Assembly (NCBI RefSeq): GCF_002749615.1
Contig: NZ_CP024201.1
Coordinates: forward strand, 3,825,001-3,889,000
DNA length: 64,000 nucleotides
Direction of reading: 5' to 3'
DNA from: Caulobacter mirabilis
GTDB lineage: Bacteria; Pseudomonadota; Alphaproteobacteria; Caulobacterales; Caulobacteraceae
Below, piece after piece: positions 53,349 to 62,203 of this stretch; position 1 is the first letter of the stretch; each line of letters opens with the position of its first letter. The notes under the pieces were generated by a model. That model searched no databases. It worked only from the letters and a program-made list of their open reading frames with translations, and was not told where the DNA came from. Made by a program: the position numbers and the translations under genes.

Positions 53349-55111
53349 GGAGCGACCGCCGTCGCGCCCGGACGACGCGGATCGGCCGCGCCCAGGAACA
53401 GGCCCTTGTCGATCATGATCGACTGGGCGCTGCCCATGGTCTCATTGACCCGCACCTTGTGGCCCTTGGCCTGCAGCAGGGCGATGGTGTCGGGATTGAA
53501 GTTCGGCTCGACGTCCATGCCGTCGCGCGCGTCCTGGAAGATGCGCGGCTGATGGGTCGCTTCCGCCACGTTCAGCTTGAAGTCGACGACGTTGACGATG
53601 ACCTGCAGCACCGTGTCGATGATGGTGCTGCCCCCCGGCGTGCCGGTGATCAGCCAGGGCTTGCCGTCCTTGAACACGATGGTCGGCATCATGGTCGACA
53701 GCATCCGCTTGCCCGGCTCCATGGCGTTGGGCGGCAGGCCCTCGCCCTTCTCGCGGGCGGCCACGGCCTGCTCGTGGCTGTAGTTATTCATCTGGTTGTT
53801 CAGGACAAAGCCGGTCCCCTCGACCATCACGCCCGAGCCGAAGTCGGCGCCCAGGGTGTAGGTGGTGCTGACCGCGTTGCCGTCGGCGTCGGCCACTGAA
53901 TAGTGTGTCGTGTTCGGGCTCTCGTAGGCCCAGGGATTGCCGACGCTCAGCTCCTTGGCCGGGACCGCCCGCTCGGTGGAGATCAGCTTGGCCCGCTCGG
54001 CCGCATAGGCCTTGGAGGTGAAGCCCTTCAGCGGGACCTTCACGAAGTCGGTGTCGCCCAGGTGCCGGTAACGGTCGGCGTAGGCGATCTTCATCGCCTG
54101 GGCCATGACGTTCAGCGATCCGGCGCTGCCGGCGCCGCCCAGGGCCTTCAGGTCGAAGCCCTCCAGCATGTTCAGCATCTGCAGCAGGGTCGCCCCGCCC
54201 GCCGAGGCCGGCGGCGTGGTGGCGACCTGCAGGCCGCGGTACTCGCCCATCAGCGGCTTGCGCTCGACCGCCTTGTAGGACGCCAGATCCTCCAGGGTGA
54301 TCAGGCCGCCGTGAGCCTTCATATCGGCGGCGAAACGCCTGGCGATCTCGCCCCTGTAGAAGGCGTCGGCGCCGTGGTCGGCGATCTGGCGCAGCGACCA
54401 GGCCAGGTCGGGCTGCCTCAAGGTCTCGCCGGCTTTATAGAGGTCGCCGTTCGTCTTGTAGAAGGTCCGCGCGCCAGCCTGGCTCTCGGTCATCCGCTCC
54501 TGGGCCCAGGAGAAGACGAAGGCCTCGTCGGGGCTCAGGACCACGCCCTTGCTGGCCAGCTGGAAGGCCGGCTCGACGACATCCTTCCAGGCCAGCTTGC
54601 CATACTTCCTATGCGCCAAGGCCAGGCCGGCGACGGTGCCCGGCACGGCCGAGGCCTTGTAGCCGCGCGAGGCGACCTGGGTCTCCTGGCCCTTGGCGTC
54701 GACGAACATCTCCAGCCGGGCCGCCTTGGGCGCGACGGAACGGAAGTCGATGACCAGGGTCTCCTTCGTCTGCGCGATATGGACCAGCATGAAGCCGTCG
54801 CCGCCGATGTTGCCGGCCCGCGGCAGGGTCACGGCCAGGGCGAAGCCGACGGCCACCGCCGCATCGACGGCGTTGCCGCCCTGGCGCAGGATCTGCGCGC
54901 CGACCTCGGTGGCGATCTCGTTCTGGCTGACGACCATGCCGCGCGCGCCGACCACCGGATGGTGGATCGACGGATACTCGAGCAGCTGCTTGCGCTGCGG
55001 CTGAGGGGCCGTCGCCTGAAGAGCCGGGGCCTGGGCGAAGCCGGCGACCGGCGACAGGGCGATCGACGCGGCCGTCAGGCCGGCCAGCAAGGGACGAAGG
55101 TACAAACGCAT
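53345..55111 (-). CDS. ggt: Gamma-glutamyltransferase (second copy)
   Basis: A 588-residue paralogue. The catalytic Thr401 is in SPNTTHYSVADADGNAVST, the gamma-glutamate Arg124 in IDFRSVAPKAARLEMF, and the glycine loop is in GFVLNNQMNNYS. The signal peptide is MRLYLRPLLAGLTAASIALS... FAQ. It matches classical bacterial GGT more closely than its neighbour. Its start is 4 bp after the symporter stop, with AAGGACG as ribosome site, so transport and hydrolysis are co-expressed. Confidence 0.94.
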   Translation of the reverse strand: MRLYLRPLLAGLTAASIALSPVAGFAQAPALQATAPQPQRKQLLEYPSIHHPVVGARGMVVSQNEIATEVGAQILRQGGNAVDAAVAVGFALAVTLPRAGNIGGDGFMLVHIAQTKETLVIDFRSVAPKAARLEMFVDAKGQETQVASRGYKASAVPGTVAGLALAHRKYGKLAWKDVVEPAFQLASKGVVLSPDEAFVFSWAQERMTESQAGARTFYKTNGDLYKAGETLRQPDLAWSLRQIADHGADAFYRGEIARRFAADMKAHGGLITLEDLASYKAVERKPLMGEYRGLQVATTPPASAGGATLLQMLNMLEGFDLKALGGAGSAGSLNVMAQAMKIAYADRYRHLGDTDFVKVPLKGFTSKAYAAERAKLISTERAVPAKELSVGNPWAYESPNTTHYSVADADGNAVSTTYTLGADFGSGVMVEGTGFVLNNQMNNYSHEQAVAAREKGEGLPPNAMEPGKRMLSTMMPTIVFKDGKPWLITGTPGGSTIIDTVLQVIVNVVDFKLNVAEATHQPRIFQDARDGMDVEPNFNPDTIALLQAKGHKVRVNETMGSAQSIMIDKGLFLGAADPRRPGATAVAP

Positions 55112-55115
55112 GGGG

Positions 55116-56405
55116 TCAGACGTCCTTGGCGGATTTGAATTCCTCGACGTCCAGCTCCCCCTCCCACCGCGCGATGGCGGTGGAGACGGAGAGGTCGCAG
55201 GTGACGTTCGGCACCGTGCGGATCATGTCGAGGATACGGTCGAAGGGCAGGATGAAGCCGACGAGCAGAGCGGTCTGCTCGGCGCCGATGCCGATGGCGC
55301 CGAGCACGGCGGCCAGCACGAACAGGGAGCCCGAGGGCACCGGGCCGCCGCCGATGGCCAGCAGCGGGGTGATGATCAGGACGATGGCGTAATCGGCCAG
55401 GGTCATCGGCACGCCGAAGGCCTGCGCCGCGAAGACGGTCAGCATGCCGACGTACATCGCCGTACCGTCCATGCCGATGCTGGCGCCCAGCGGCAGCACG
55501 GTCGAGGCGACGGGCGGTTTCACGCCGAGGTTCTGCTCGGCCACGCGGATGGCGACCGGCAGGGTCGCCGAGCTGGAGGCGGTCGAGAAGCCGACCATGA
55601 TCGCGTCCGCCGAGCCCCGGAAGAACGGGATCACCGGCAGCCGGGCCAGCAGGCGGACGATCAGGCCATGGGTGATGATCGTCTGGATCAGCGCTCCCAG
55701 GATCACGCAGAGCGCCAGGTTGAAGACGTGGACGAAGGTCTTGGCCCCGTTGGCGCCGATCACCACCGCGATCAGGGCGAACACGCCGAAGGGGGCCAGC
55801 TCCATGACCAGGGCCACGATCTTCAGCATCACCGACGAGGCCGAGGCCAGGCCCCGGGCCAGCGGCTTGCCGTCCTCGCCCGCGATGATCGTCGCCACCC
55901 CGACCAGGATGGCGAAGAACAGGATGGCGAGGGTCTCGCCTTCGGCCAGGGCCTTGATCGGGTTCAGCGGAATGATGCTGAGGAACAGCTCGGTCGGCGA
56001 CTTGGCGGCGGCCAGGGCTTCCGGCGCGGCGCCGGCGACGGCCGCGCCCAGGCCCGGCTGGATCAGGGTCGCCAGCGTCAGGCCGACCGCGACGGCGATC
56101 AGCATGGTGACGATGTACATGCCGACCGTCTTCACCCCGATGCGGCCGAGCCGCTTGGGATCGCCCAGCTGGGCGACGCCCGAGGCGATGATCACGAACA
56201 CCAGGGGCGCGACCAGCATGCGGATCAGCCGCACGAAGACGTCGCCGATCGGCTTGATCACCGCCGTCTGGTCGCCCAGCGCAAAACCGGCGATCGCACC
56301 CAGCACCAGGGCGCCCATGATCCGCTGCCATAGCGGGACGCCGAACCAGAGGCCCGCGAGGCGCGCGGCCGGCCCCTTCTTCTGCGGAGAGGCGTCGACG
56401 GTCAT
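55116..56405 (-). CDS. DAACS-family dicarboxylate/glutamate:cation symporter
   Basis: A 429-residue inner-membrane carrier with about 8 membrane helices and two re-entrant loops. Signatures are the serine-rich hairpin GFSTASSSATLPVAI and the TM7 motif GASIGMDGTAMY (NMDGT-like, with Gly for Asn), as in GltP/DctA. It would bring glutamate, aspartate or dicarboxylates released in the periplasm into the cell. ATG 56405 overlaps the deacylase stop (ATGA) and is preferred over 56414. Between the deacylase and two gamma-glutamyltransferases in one operon. Confidence 0.9.
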   Translation of the reverse strand: MTVDASPQKKGPAARLAGLWFGVPLWQRIMGALVLGAIAGFALGDQTAVIKPIGDVFVRLIRMLVAPLVFVIIASGVAQLGDPKRLGRIGVKTVGMYIVTMLIAVAVGLTLATLIQPGLGAAVAGAAPEALAAAKSPTELFLSIIPLNPIKALAEGETLAILFFAILVGVATIIAGEDGKPLARGLASASSVMLKIVALVMELAPFGVFALIAVVIGANGAKTFVHVFNLALCVILGALIQTIITHGLIVRLLARLPVIPFFRGSADAIMVGFSTASSSATLPVAIRVAEQNLGVKPPVASTVLPLGASIGMDGTAMYVGMLTVFAAQAFGVPMTLADYAIVLIITPLLAIGGGPVPSGSLFVLAAVLGAIGIGAEQTALLVGFILPFDRILDMIRTVPNVTCDLSVSTAIARWEGELDVEEFKSAKDV

Positions 56406-58024
56406 TTCGGGCATTTCCAGTCGGGCTGGGCCGGGCGGCGCAACGCGCGGCCGGCGAAGGCGTCGGTCGGCTGGCCGTCGGCGATGGCGACTTGGCCGTT
56501 GACCAGCACCCAACGGGCGCCGGTCGACAGGCGCTTGGGCTGTTCGTAGGTGGCCTGGGCGGCGAAGACCTTCGGATCAAAGGCGACGACGTCGGCGTAC
56601 TGGCCGGGCTTGAGATAGCCGCGGTCCGTCAGGCGGAAGGCGTCGGCGGTGAGGCCGGCGCCGCGCCGCACGAACTGCTCGGGCGTCATCAGCTTTTCGG
56701 CGATCACGAACTTGGTCCAGGCCAGGGGGAAGGTGCCGAACTTGCGCGGATGGCCCTCGGAGCCGTCCGAGCCGGTCATCACCCAGGGACGGACGGCGAA
56801 GGCGGCGATGTCGGCCTCGGCCATGTTGAAGCTGGCGACGGCGGCGTCGCCCTCGTCGCGCACCACGCGGAAGGCGGCCTCGACCGGGTCGACGCCCCAG
56901 GCCTTGGCCACGTCACCCAGCCGCTTGCCGGCATGCGGGCCCGAGGTGAGCAGGATCGACATCGGCCCGCCGCGACGGCGCAGATTGTCAGCCGTGTCGG
57001 CGACCAGCCGGTCGCGCAGCGCCGGATCGGCCAGCCGCGCCCGCAGCGCCGCCTTGCCGCCGTCCATGGCCCAGCGCGGCAGCAAGGCGTTCGAGACCCG
57101 CGTGCCGGACGCGGCCCAGGGATACTGGTCGGCGGTGACCTCCCGCCCTTTGGCGCGCTCGGCCTCGACCAGGGCGATGATCTCCGGCGCCTTGCCGTGG
57201 ACGTCGACGCCCAGCGCCTTGATGTGGGCGATGTGCACCGGCATGTCCGCTTCGCGGCCGATGCGCAGGGCTTCCTCGACAGCGGCCTTCAGTCCGATGT
57301 TGTCGCTGCCCTCGTCGCGCAGGTGGCTGTCGTAGACGCCGCCGCGCACGGCCGCCTCGCGGGCCAGGGCGATGACCTCCTCGGTCTTCGAAAAACTCTG
57401 AGGCGCATAATAGAGACCGGTCGAGAAGCCGATCGCCCCCTCGCACATGGCCTTGGCCACGGCGTCCTTCATGCGCTGCAGTTCGTCGGCCGTCGGCTCG
57501 CGGGCCGCTTCGCCCACGACTTGGCGGCGGACAGCGCCGAAGCCCACGAAACTCGCGACGTTGACGCCGACGCCCTGCTGCTGGGCGCGGTCGAGCCGGT
57601 CGCGGATGTCGGGCGAGCCGTCGCCGTCGTTGCCGATGAAGACCGTGGTCACGCCCTGGGCCAGGTGGTTCAGCCCGGCCCGCAGCGCCGCGTCGTCCGA
57701 CTGCAGGTCGGCCGTCGCATGGGTGTGAGGATCGATGAAACCCGGCGCGACATAGAGGCCCGTCGCGTCGACGACGCGGCCGGCCGTCAGGTCCTTGGCG
57801 TCGCCGACGAAGACGATGCGGTCGCCCGCGATCCCCACGTCGGCCCGCCGCGGCGGAGCGCCGGTTCCGTCCAGGACGAGACCGCCGCGGAGAAGCAGGT
57901 CGAGGCGGAGAGGCGCCGCCTCGACCTGTCCCCGTGCGCCGCCAGCGACCAGGGCGAGTGAGACGACCGCCCCGATCCCCAGCAGGCGCACCTCGTGCGT
58001 TCCTCGGCTCCGACGCCGGACCAT
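56402..58024 (-). CDS. N-acyl-D-amino-acid deacylase (D-aminoacylase)
   Basis: A 540-residue amidohydrolase with a signal peptide (RLLGIGAVVSLALVAGGARG). Zinc-site motifs are APGFIDPHTHATADL (His100, His102), SHLRDEGSDN and the Asp in VMTGSDGSEGHP, with AIGFSTGLYYAP as in D-aminoacylases. It removes acyl groups from N-acyl-D-amino acids, for instance N-acyl-D-glutamate. RBS GGGAGGG. It lies 27 bp after the TonB-dependent receptor 5 stop and overlaps the symporter gene by 4 bp. Confidence 0.9.
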   Translation of the reverse strand: MVRRRSRGTHEVRLLGIGAVVSLALVAGGARGQVEAAPLRLDLLLRGGLVLDGTGAPPRRADVGIAGDRIVFVGDAKDLTAGRVVDATGLYVAPGFIDPHTHATADLQSDDAALRAGLNHLAQGVTTVFIGNDGDGSPDIRDRLDRAQQQGVGVNVASFVGFGAVRRQVVGEAAREPTADELQRMKDAVAKAMCEGAIGFSTGLYYAPQSFSKTEEVIALAREAAVRGGVYDSHLRDEGSDNIGLKAAVEEALRIGREADMPVHIAHIKALGVDVHGKAPEIIALVEAERAKGREVTADQYPWAASGTRVSNALLPRWAMDGGKAALRARLADPALRDRLVADTADNLRRRGGPMSILLTSGPHAGKRLGDVAKAWGVDPVEAAFRVVRDEGDAAVASFNMAEADIAAFAVRPWVMTGSDGSEGHPRKFGTFPLAWTKFVIAEKLMTPEQFVRRGAGLTADAFRLTDRGYLKPGQYADVVAFDPKVFAAQATYEQPKRLSTGARWVLVNGQVAIADGQPTDAFAGRALRRPAQPDWKCPK

Positions 58025-58051
58025 GACGACCCTCCCCAGGACTTCAGCGTC

Positions 58052-61000
58052 TTAGAAACGCTTGCTGAAGCTCGCGTACCAGTACCGACCCGTGGAACTG
58101 TGCAGTGCGCCGTTGTAGCCGAAGTTGCTCGACGTCACCGGCGGGTCCTTGTCCTCGATATTGCGGACGCCGAGGCGGATGGTCGAGCCGTCCATCATGC
58201 CGTCCTTGAAGGCGTACTGGCCGTAGAGGTTGACCGTGGTCCAGGCCTCGACCGGGAAGTACTTGCCATCGACCTGCGCCGGGCTGGTGTCGAACACGCG
58301 ACCGACGTGGTTCACGAACACGCCCGCGCCCCAGCCGTCCTTGCGCCAGCTGAACGAGGCCGTGCCGCGGAACTCCGGGAAGCCGTCCAGCTGGATCTGG
58401 TTGCCCGCCGACGCGACGGTCAGGCCCGGCAGCTTTCCGCCCTTGATGGCGTCGATCAGGGTCTGCTCGATCGGGCTCGGCGCCTGGTCGAACTGCAGCA
58501 GCTTGGCGACGTTCAGCTTGACCCCGAAGTCGCCCCAGGAGTCGGTCTTCAGGTCGTAGTCGAGCGAGAAGTCGATGCCCCGGACCATCCGCGGCTGCAG
58601 GTTCTGATAGACGTCGTCGACGTAGAGGATCGGTCCGACGATGCCCGGGGTGGTGTTGTCGCGGACGACCTGCGGGTTGGAGCTGCCGTTGAGGCGCAGC
58701 AGGTAGTCGTAGGCGATCTGGTTGTTGGCCCCCAGGATGCCGATGACGTTCTTCTCGCGGATCGACCAGAAGTCCATCGTGAAGGTCACGCGGCCGGCTT
58801 CCGGCGGGATGAAGTCCGGCTGGAAGACCACGCCGACCGAGGCGTTGTCGGCCTCTTCCGGCTTCAGGTTCTGGTTGCCGCTGCGCACTTCCAGGGTGCT
58901 GGTCGAGGTGCAGGTGGTGCCGTTGATGCGGCAGGCGGCGTAGTCGGTGCGCGAGTTCGAGACGGTGGTGCCGTCGCTGTAGAACTGCGGCAGGTTCGGC
59001 GCCCGGAAGCTCTGGGACACCGAGCCGCGCAGCGACAGCCCGCGGCCGACCTTCCACAGCACGGCGAACTTCGGCTTCAGCACGTTGCCGAAGTCGGAAT
59101 AGTACTCGTCGCGCGCGGCCAGCTGGATGTTGACCTCCTCGACGAAGGGGATCCGCATCTCCGGGCCGATGACCGGAACGGCCAGCTCGACGTAGGCCGA
59201 GGAGATGTCGCGGTCGGCGCTGACGTCCGGCGACTGGCTCGCCCCCAGGACATCGCTGTCGTAGGTGATGCCGGTGACCTTGTTGGTGTACTTGATCGTG
59301 CCGTCGAGACGGCTGTCACGGTCGTCGTCATAGGTCTCGCGGCGCCATTCGACGCCGGCCGCCAGACCGACCGGACCGGCCGGCAGCTCGAACAGGTCGG
59401 CCTTGGAGACCTTGAAGTCGATCATGGCCAGCGAGGTCTCGCTGATCCGGTAGACGTTGATCAGGAAGGAATCGATCGTCGCCTGGCTGTTGCGCGTGCC
59501 GTCGCCGAGCGAGTAGTTGCCCTGGCTGCCGCCGTTGAACGGGTTGTAGGCCGTGGCGTCGGTCCGCGACAGCGCCGCCTGGAAGAGCGTGTTGCTGATC
59601 GCGTTGTGCGTCATGTCCTTGGTGCGGGCCTTGGAGTAGACGACCGCCGACTCCCAGTCGAAGCCGTTCCATTCGCCGCGCAGGCCGCCCAGCAGGCGGA
59701 TGCTGTCGTCGGTGACGGTGTAGGTCCGCGGGCCGGTGTCGACCGGCCGGTAGTTGGTGATGTTCATCGCCAGGCCGGCGGTCGGCACGTTGGTCAGGCC
59801 CGGCAGACGGTTCGGATTGACCGCGCCGTTCAGCATCGTCGGGCCGAACGGGTTCCAGTAGCTGTTGGCCGGGATCGAGATCGGGGCCGAGGACACCGGC
59901 GCGGACTGTTCGCGGCTGCCGGTGAACAGGGCGTGATAGTAGCCGGCCTCGCCGAAGAACTCGATCTCGTCGGTCAGCTGGTGCTCGACCGTGGCGAACA
60001 GGTTGGCCCGCTCGACGCCGCCCTTCAGGGTCCGATCGGGGTTTTCGTCATAGCGCAGGTTGCGGGTGTTGGCGCCGGTGATGCTGCCCGACTTGATGCA
60101 GAGATCGCCGCCGGCGCCGAACGCGCCGCTGGCGCAGGCCGGAATGCCCGTGCCGACGTTCGACGTCGGCTCGATGTGGAACAGGCCCGACGCGGTCAGG
60201 GCCGTGCCGTTCTGGCGGACGACGCCCGGCGCGCCGATGACGGTGAAGGCGCCCCAGGGGCTGGAGGTCGAGCGGCTGTCGAAGGTGGTGTTGCCCGCCC
60301 ACGGCGTGCCTTCGATCTGCCAGCGGTGATCCTCGCTGGCGGCGTAGTCGCGCTCGCTGGCGTTCATCCGGCTGCGGCCGGTGTAGCTGCCGAAGAAGGT
60401 CACCCGGGTGTCGTCGCCGAAGCGCCGGCCCGCCTTCACGTTGAACGAGCCTTCGCGGTAGCCGGTGCCTTCCGACCCGCCGAGCTGGGCCTCCATGCGC
60501 AGGCCCTGGAAGCGGGTGTCGAGGACGTTGTTGACCACCCCGGCCACGGCGTCGGTGCCGTAGATGGCCGCGGCGCCGTCGCGCAGGACTTCCACCCGCT
60601 TGATGCCGGCGACCGGCAGGGCGTTGGTGTTCGGCGTCTGGACCGGGACGAAATTCTCGGTCTGGGTGCCCGGGTGCATGACGGCGCGGCGGCCGTTCAG
60701 CAGGGTCAGGGTATTGCCGGTGCCCAGGCTGCGCAGGTTCAGCGAGGCCACGTCGCCACGGGCGTCATTGAGGTTGCCGGTGGTGCGGGCCTCCTGGAAC
60801 TGCACGTCGCCGGCCTGCGGGATCGAGCGGAACAGCTCGTCGCCGGACACCGCGCCGGTGGCCACGATGTCGTCCTCGCCCACCACGCTCACGGGCAGGG
60901 CGGTGTCGATCTTGGCGCCCTTGATCTGGCTGCCGACGACGGTGATCGCCTCGACCTCGGTCGACTCCGGCGCGGCCGGCGCTTCCTGCGCCCAGGCGCC

Positions 61001-61066
61001 GGTCGCGACCACGGAAGCGCCGGCCAGCAGCGCGCATTTCAGGCTTTTGATGATCGTGTGGGCCAT
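58052..61066 (-). CDS. TonB-dependent receptor 5
   Basis: A 1004-residue receptor of a different type from the other four. The signal peptide is MAHTIIKSLKCALLAGASVV... WAQ, then EVEAITVVGSQIKGAKIDTA, and the plug has IKRVEVLRDGAAAIYGTDAV, the IKRVEVLRDGA pattern known for amino-acid/peptide- or glycan-type receptors in Proteobacteria. The barrel ends YWYASFSKRF. RBS GGTAGGGGC. It is the outer-membrane importer of the glutamyl cluster, probably for peptides or modified amino acids. It follows dgcA after 144 bp containing a hairpin. Confidence 0.94.
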   Translation of the reverse strand: MAHTIIKSLKCALLAGASVVATGAWAQEAPAAPESTEVEAITVVGSQIKGAKIDTALPVSVVGEDDIVATGAVSGDELFRSIPQAGDVQFQEARTTGNLNDARGDVASLNLRSLGTGNTLTLLNGRRAVMHPGTQTENFVPVQTPNTNALPVAGIKRVEVLRDGAAAIYGTDAVAGVVNNVLDTRFQGLRMEAQLGGSEGTGYREGSFNVKAGRRFGDDTRVTFFGSYTGRSRMNASERDYAASEDHRWQIEGTPWAGNTTFDSRSTSSPWGAFTVIGAPGVVRQNGTALTASGLFHIEPTSNVGTGIPACASGAFGAGGDLCIKSGSITGANTRNLRYDENPDRTLKGGVERANLFATVEHQLTDEIEFFGEAGYYHALFTGSREQSAPVSSAPISIPANSYWNPFGPTMLNGAVNPNRLPGLTNVPTAGLAMNITNYRPVDTGPRTYTVTDDSIRLLGGLRGEWNGFDWESAVVYSKARTKDMTHNAISNTLFQAALSRTDATAYNPFNGGSQGNYSLGDGTRNSQATIDSFLINVYRISETSLAMIDFKVSKADLFELPAGPVGLAAGVEWRRETYDDDRDSRLDGTIKYTNKVTGITYDSDVLGASQSPDVSADRDISSAYVELAVPVIGPEMRIPFVEEVNIQLAARDEYYSDFGNVLKPKFAVLWKVGRGLSLRGSVSQSFRAPNLPQFYSDGTTVSNSRTDYAACRINGTTCTSTSTLEVRSGNQNLKPEEADNASVGVVFQPDFIPPEAGRVTFTMDFWSIREKNVIGILGANNQIAYDYLLRLNGSSNPQVVRDNTTPGIVGPILYVDDVYQNLQPRMVRGIDFSLDYDLKTDSWGDFGVKLNVAKLLQFDQAPSPIEQTLIDAIKGGKLPGLTVASAGNQIQLDGFPEFRGTASFSWRKDGWGAGVFVNHVGRVFDTSPAQVDGKYFPVEAWTTVNLYGQYAFKDGMMDGSTIRLGVRNIEDKDPPVTSSNFGYNGALHSSTGRYWYASFSKRF

Positions 61067-61188
61067 GCCCCTACCCCCTATCCATATCGCGGCGCCGAGC
61101 GTTCCACCCTGTTCGCCGCCGTCGCCCGGAACATCCTCAATCGTCCGCAAGCCGCCAATAACCCAAGCCTTTCAGAGCCTTCCGAAAG

Positions 61189-61207
61189 GCATAGCCGACG
61201 GCTATGC
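61189..61207 (-). terminator. Hairpin downstream of dgcA
   Basis: GCATAGCC-GAC-GGCTATGC is a perfect 8-bp stem with a 3-nt loop, 3 bp after the dgcA stop, followed on the minus strand by CTTTCGG. A short T-run makes full termination doubtful; partial termination or mRNA processing between dgcA and the receptor is possible. Confidence 0.5.
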
Positions 61208-61210
61208 AAC

Positions 61211-62203
61211 TCAGCCGGGTTCTCCCCAAAATCCAGCAGCCGGCGGCGTCATCCAGCCTCCCTCAAGCCGCACCCCGCCGGGCCAGTCCTCGGTCAGCCA
61301 CCAGGGCCCGTCGAGGTCGGCGACATCCGACGCTCCGGCGATATGCAGCGCCGGGGCGATGGCCAGCGACGAGCCGACCATGCAGCCGGTCATCACCGTG
61401 AAACCCTCGCGCCGAGCCGCGCCCAGCAAGGCGATCGCCTCGGTCAGCCCCCCTGTCTTGTCGAGCTTGATGTTGACCGCCTGGTAGCGTCCCTTGAGCG
61501 TCGCCAGGTTGTCGGCCGTGTGCACGGACTCGTCGGCGCAGACCGGAGCCGGCGGGTCGAAACCCTCCAGCGCGTGGTCGTCCCCGGCGGGCAGCGGCTG
61601 CTCAATCAGAGCGATATTCAGCCGCGCCAGCAGGGACGAGACCTCGCGCAGGATGTCGATGGTCCAACCTTCGTTCGGGTCGACGATCAGCCTCGATCGA
61701 GGCGCCGCCTGCCCTACGGCGAGCAGACGCTGTTCCACCAGATCGCCGTCGAGCTTCACCTTGACCAGCGGCGCGTCGGCGCAGGCGCGGGCCGCGGCGG
61801 CCATGGCCTCCGGTTCATCCAGGCTGACGGTCACCGCGCACTCCAACCGCGGCGGTCGCGCAAGGCCCGTGGCCGCGGCGACCGACACGCCGCTCTCGCG
61901 GGCGCGCAGGTCCCACAGGGCGCAGTCGAGCGCGTTGCGCGCCGCGCCGGCCGGCAGCAGGGCGGTCACCGCCGCGTCCGGCTGGCCGGCCTCGAAGGCC
62001 GCCGCAACGGTCTCCAGCTGGGCGACCACGCCGTCGACGCTCTCGCCGTAGCGGGGATAGGGCACGGCCTCCCCCCGCCCGACGACGTCGCCGCGCCGCA
62101 GTTCGACCATCACCGTCTCCGCCGCGGTCTTCACCCCGCGCGAGATGCGGAAGGGCGCCTTCAGCGGCCAGCGGCGGCGAGAGACGGCGAAGCTTCGAAA
62201 CAT
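61211..62203 (-). CDS. dgcA: Dipeptide epimerase / N-acetyl-glutamate racemase (enolase superfamily)
   Basis: A 330-residue MLE-subgroup enolase-superfamily enzyme. The acid/base lysines are in PLVKVKLDGD (Lys148, Lys150) and IKLDKTGG (Lys246). Metal ligands are Asp175 (IVDPNEGW), Glu201 (IEQPLP) and Asp224 (CADESVH). The family includes L-Ala-D/L-Glu epimerases. Its pairing with a DUF1611 protein is the arrangement described for DgcA, which racemises N-acetyl-D-glutamate to the L form. The start at 62203 overlaps the dgcN end by 43 bp. Confidence 0.85.
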   Translation of the reverse strand: MFRSFAVSRRRWPLKAPFRISRGVKTAAETVMVELRRGDVVGRGEAVPYPRYGESVDGVVAQLETVAAAFEAGQPDAAVTALLPAGAARNALDCALWDLRARESGVSVAAATGLARPPRLECAVTVSLDEPEAMAAAARACADAPLVKVKLDGDLVEQRLLAVGQAAPRSRLIVDPNEGWTIDILREVSSLLARLNIALIEQPLPAGDDHALEGFDPPAPVCADESVHTADNLATLKGRYQAVNIKLDKTGGLTEAIALLGAARREGFTVMTGCMVGSSLAIAPALHIAGASDVADLDGPWWLTEDWPGGVRLEGGWMTPPAAGFWGEPG

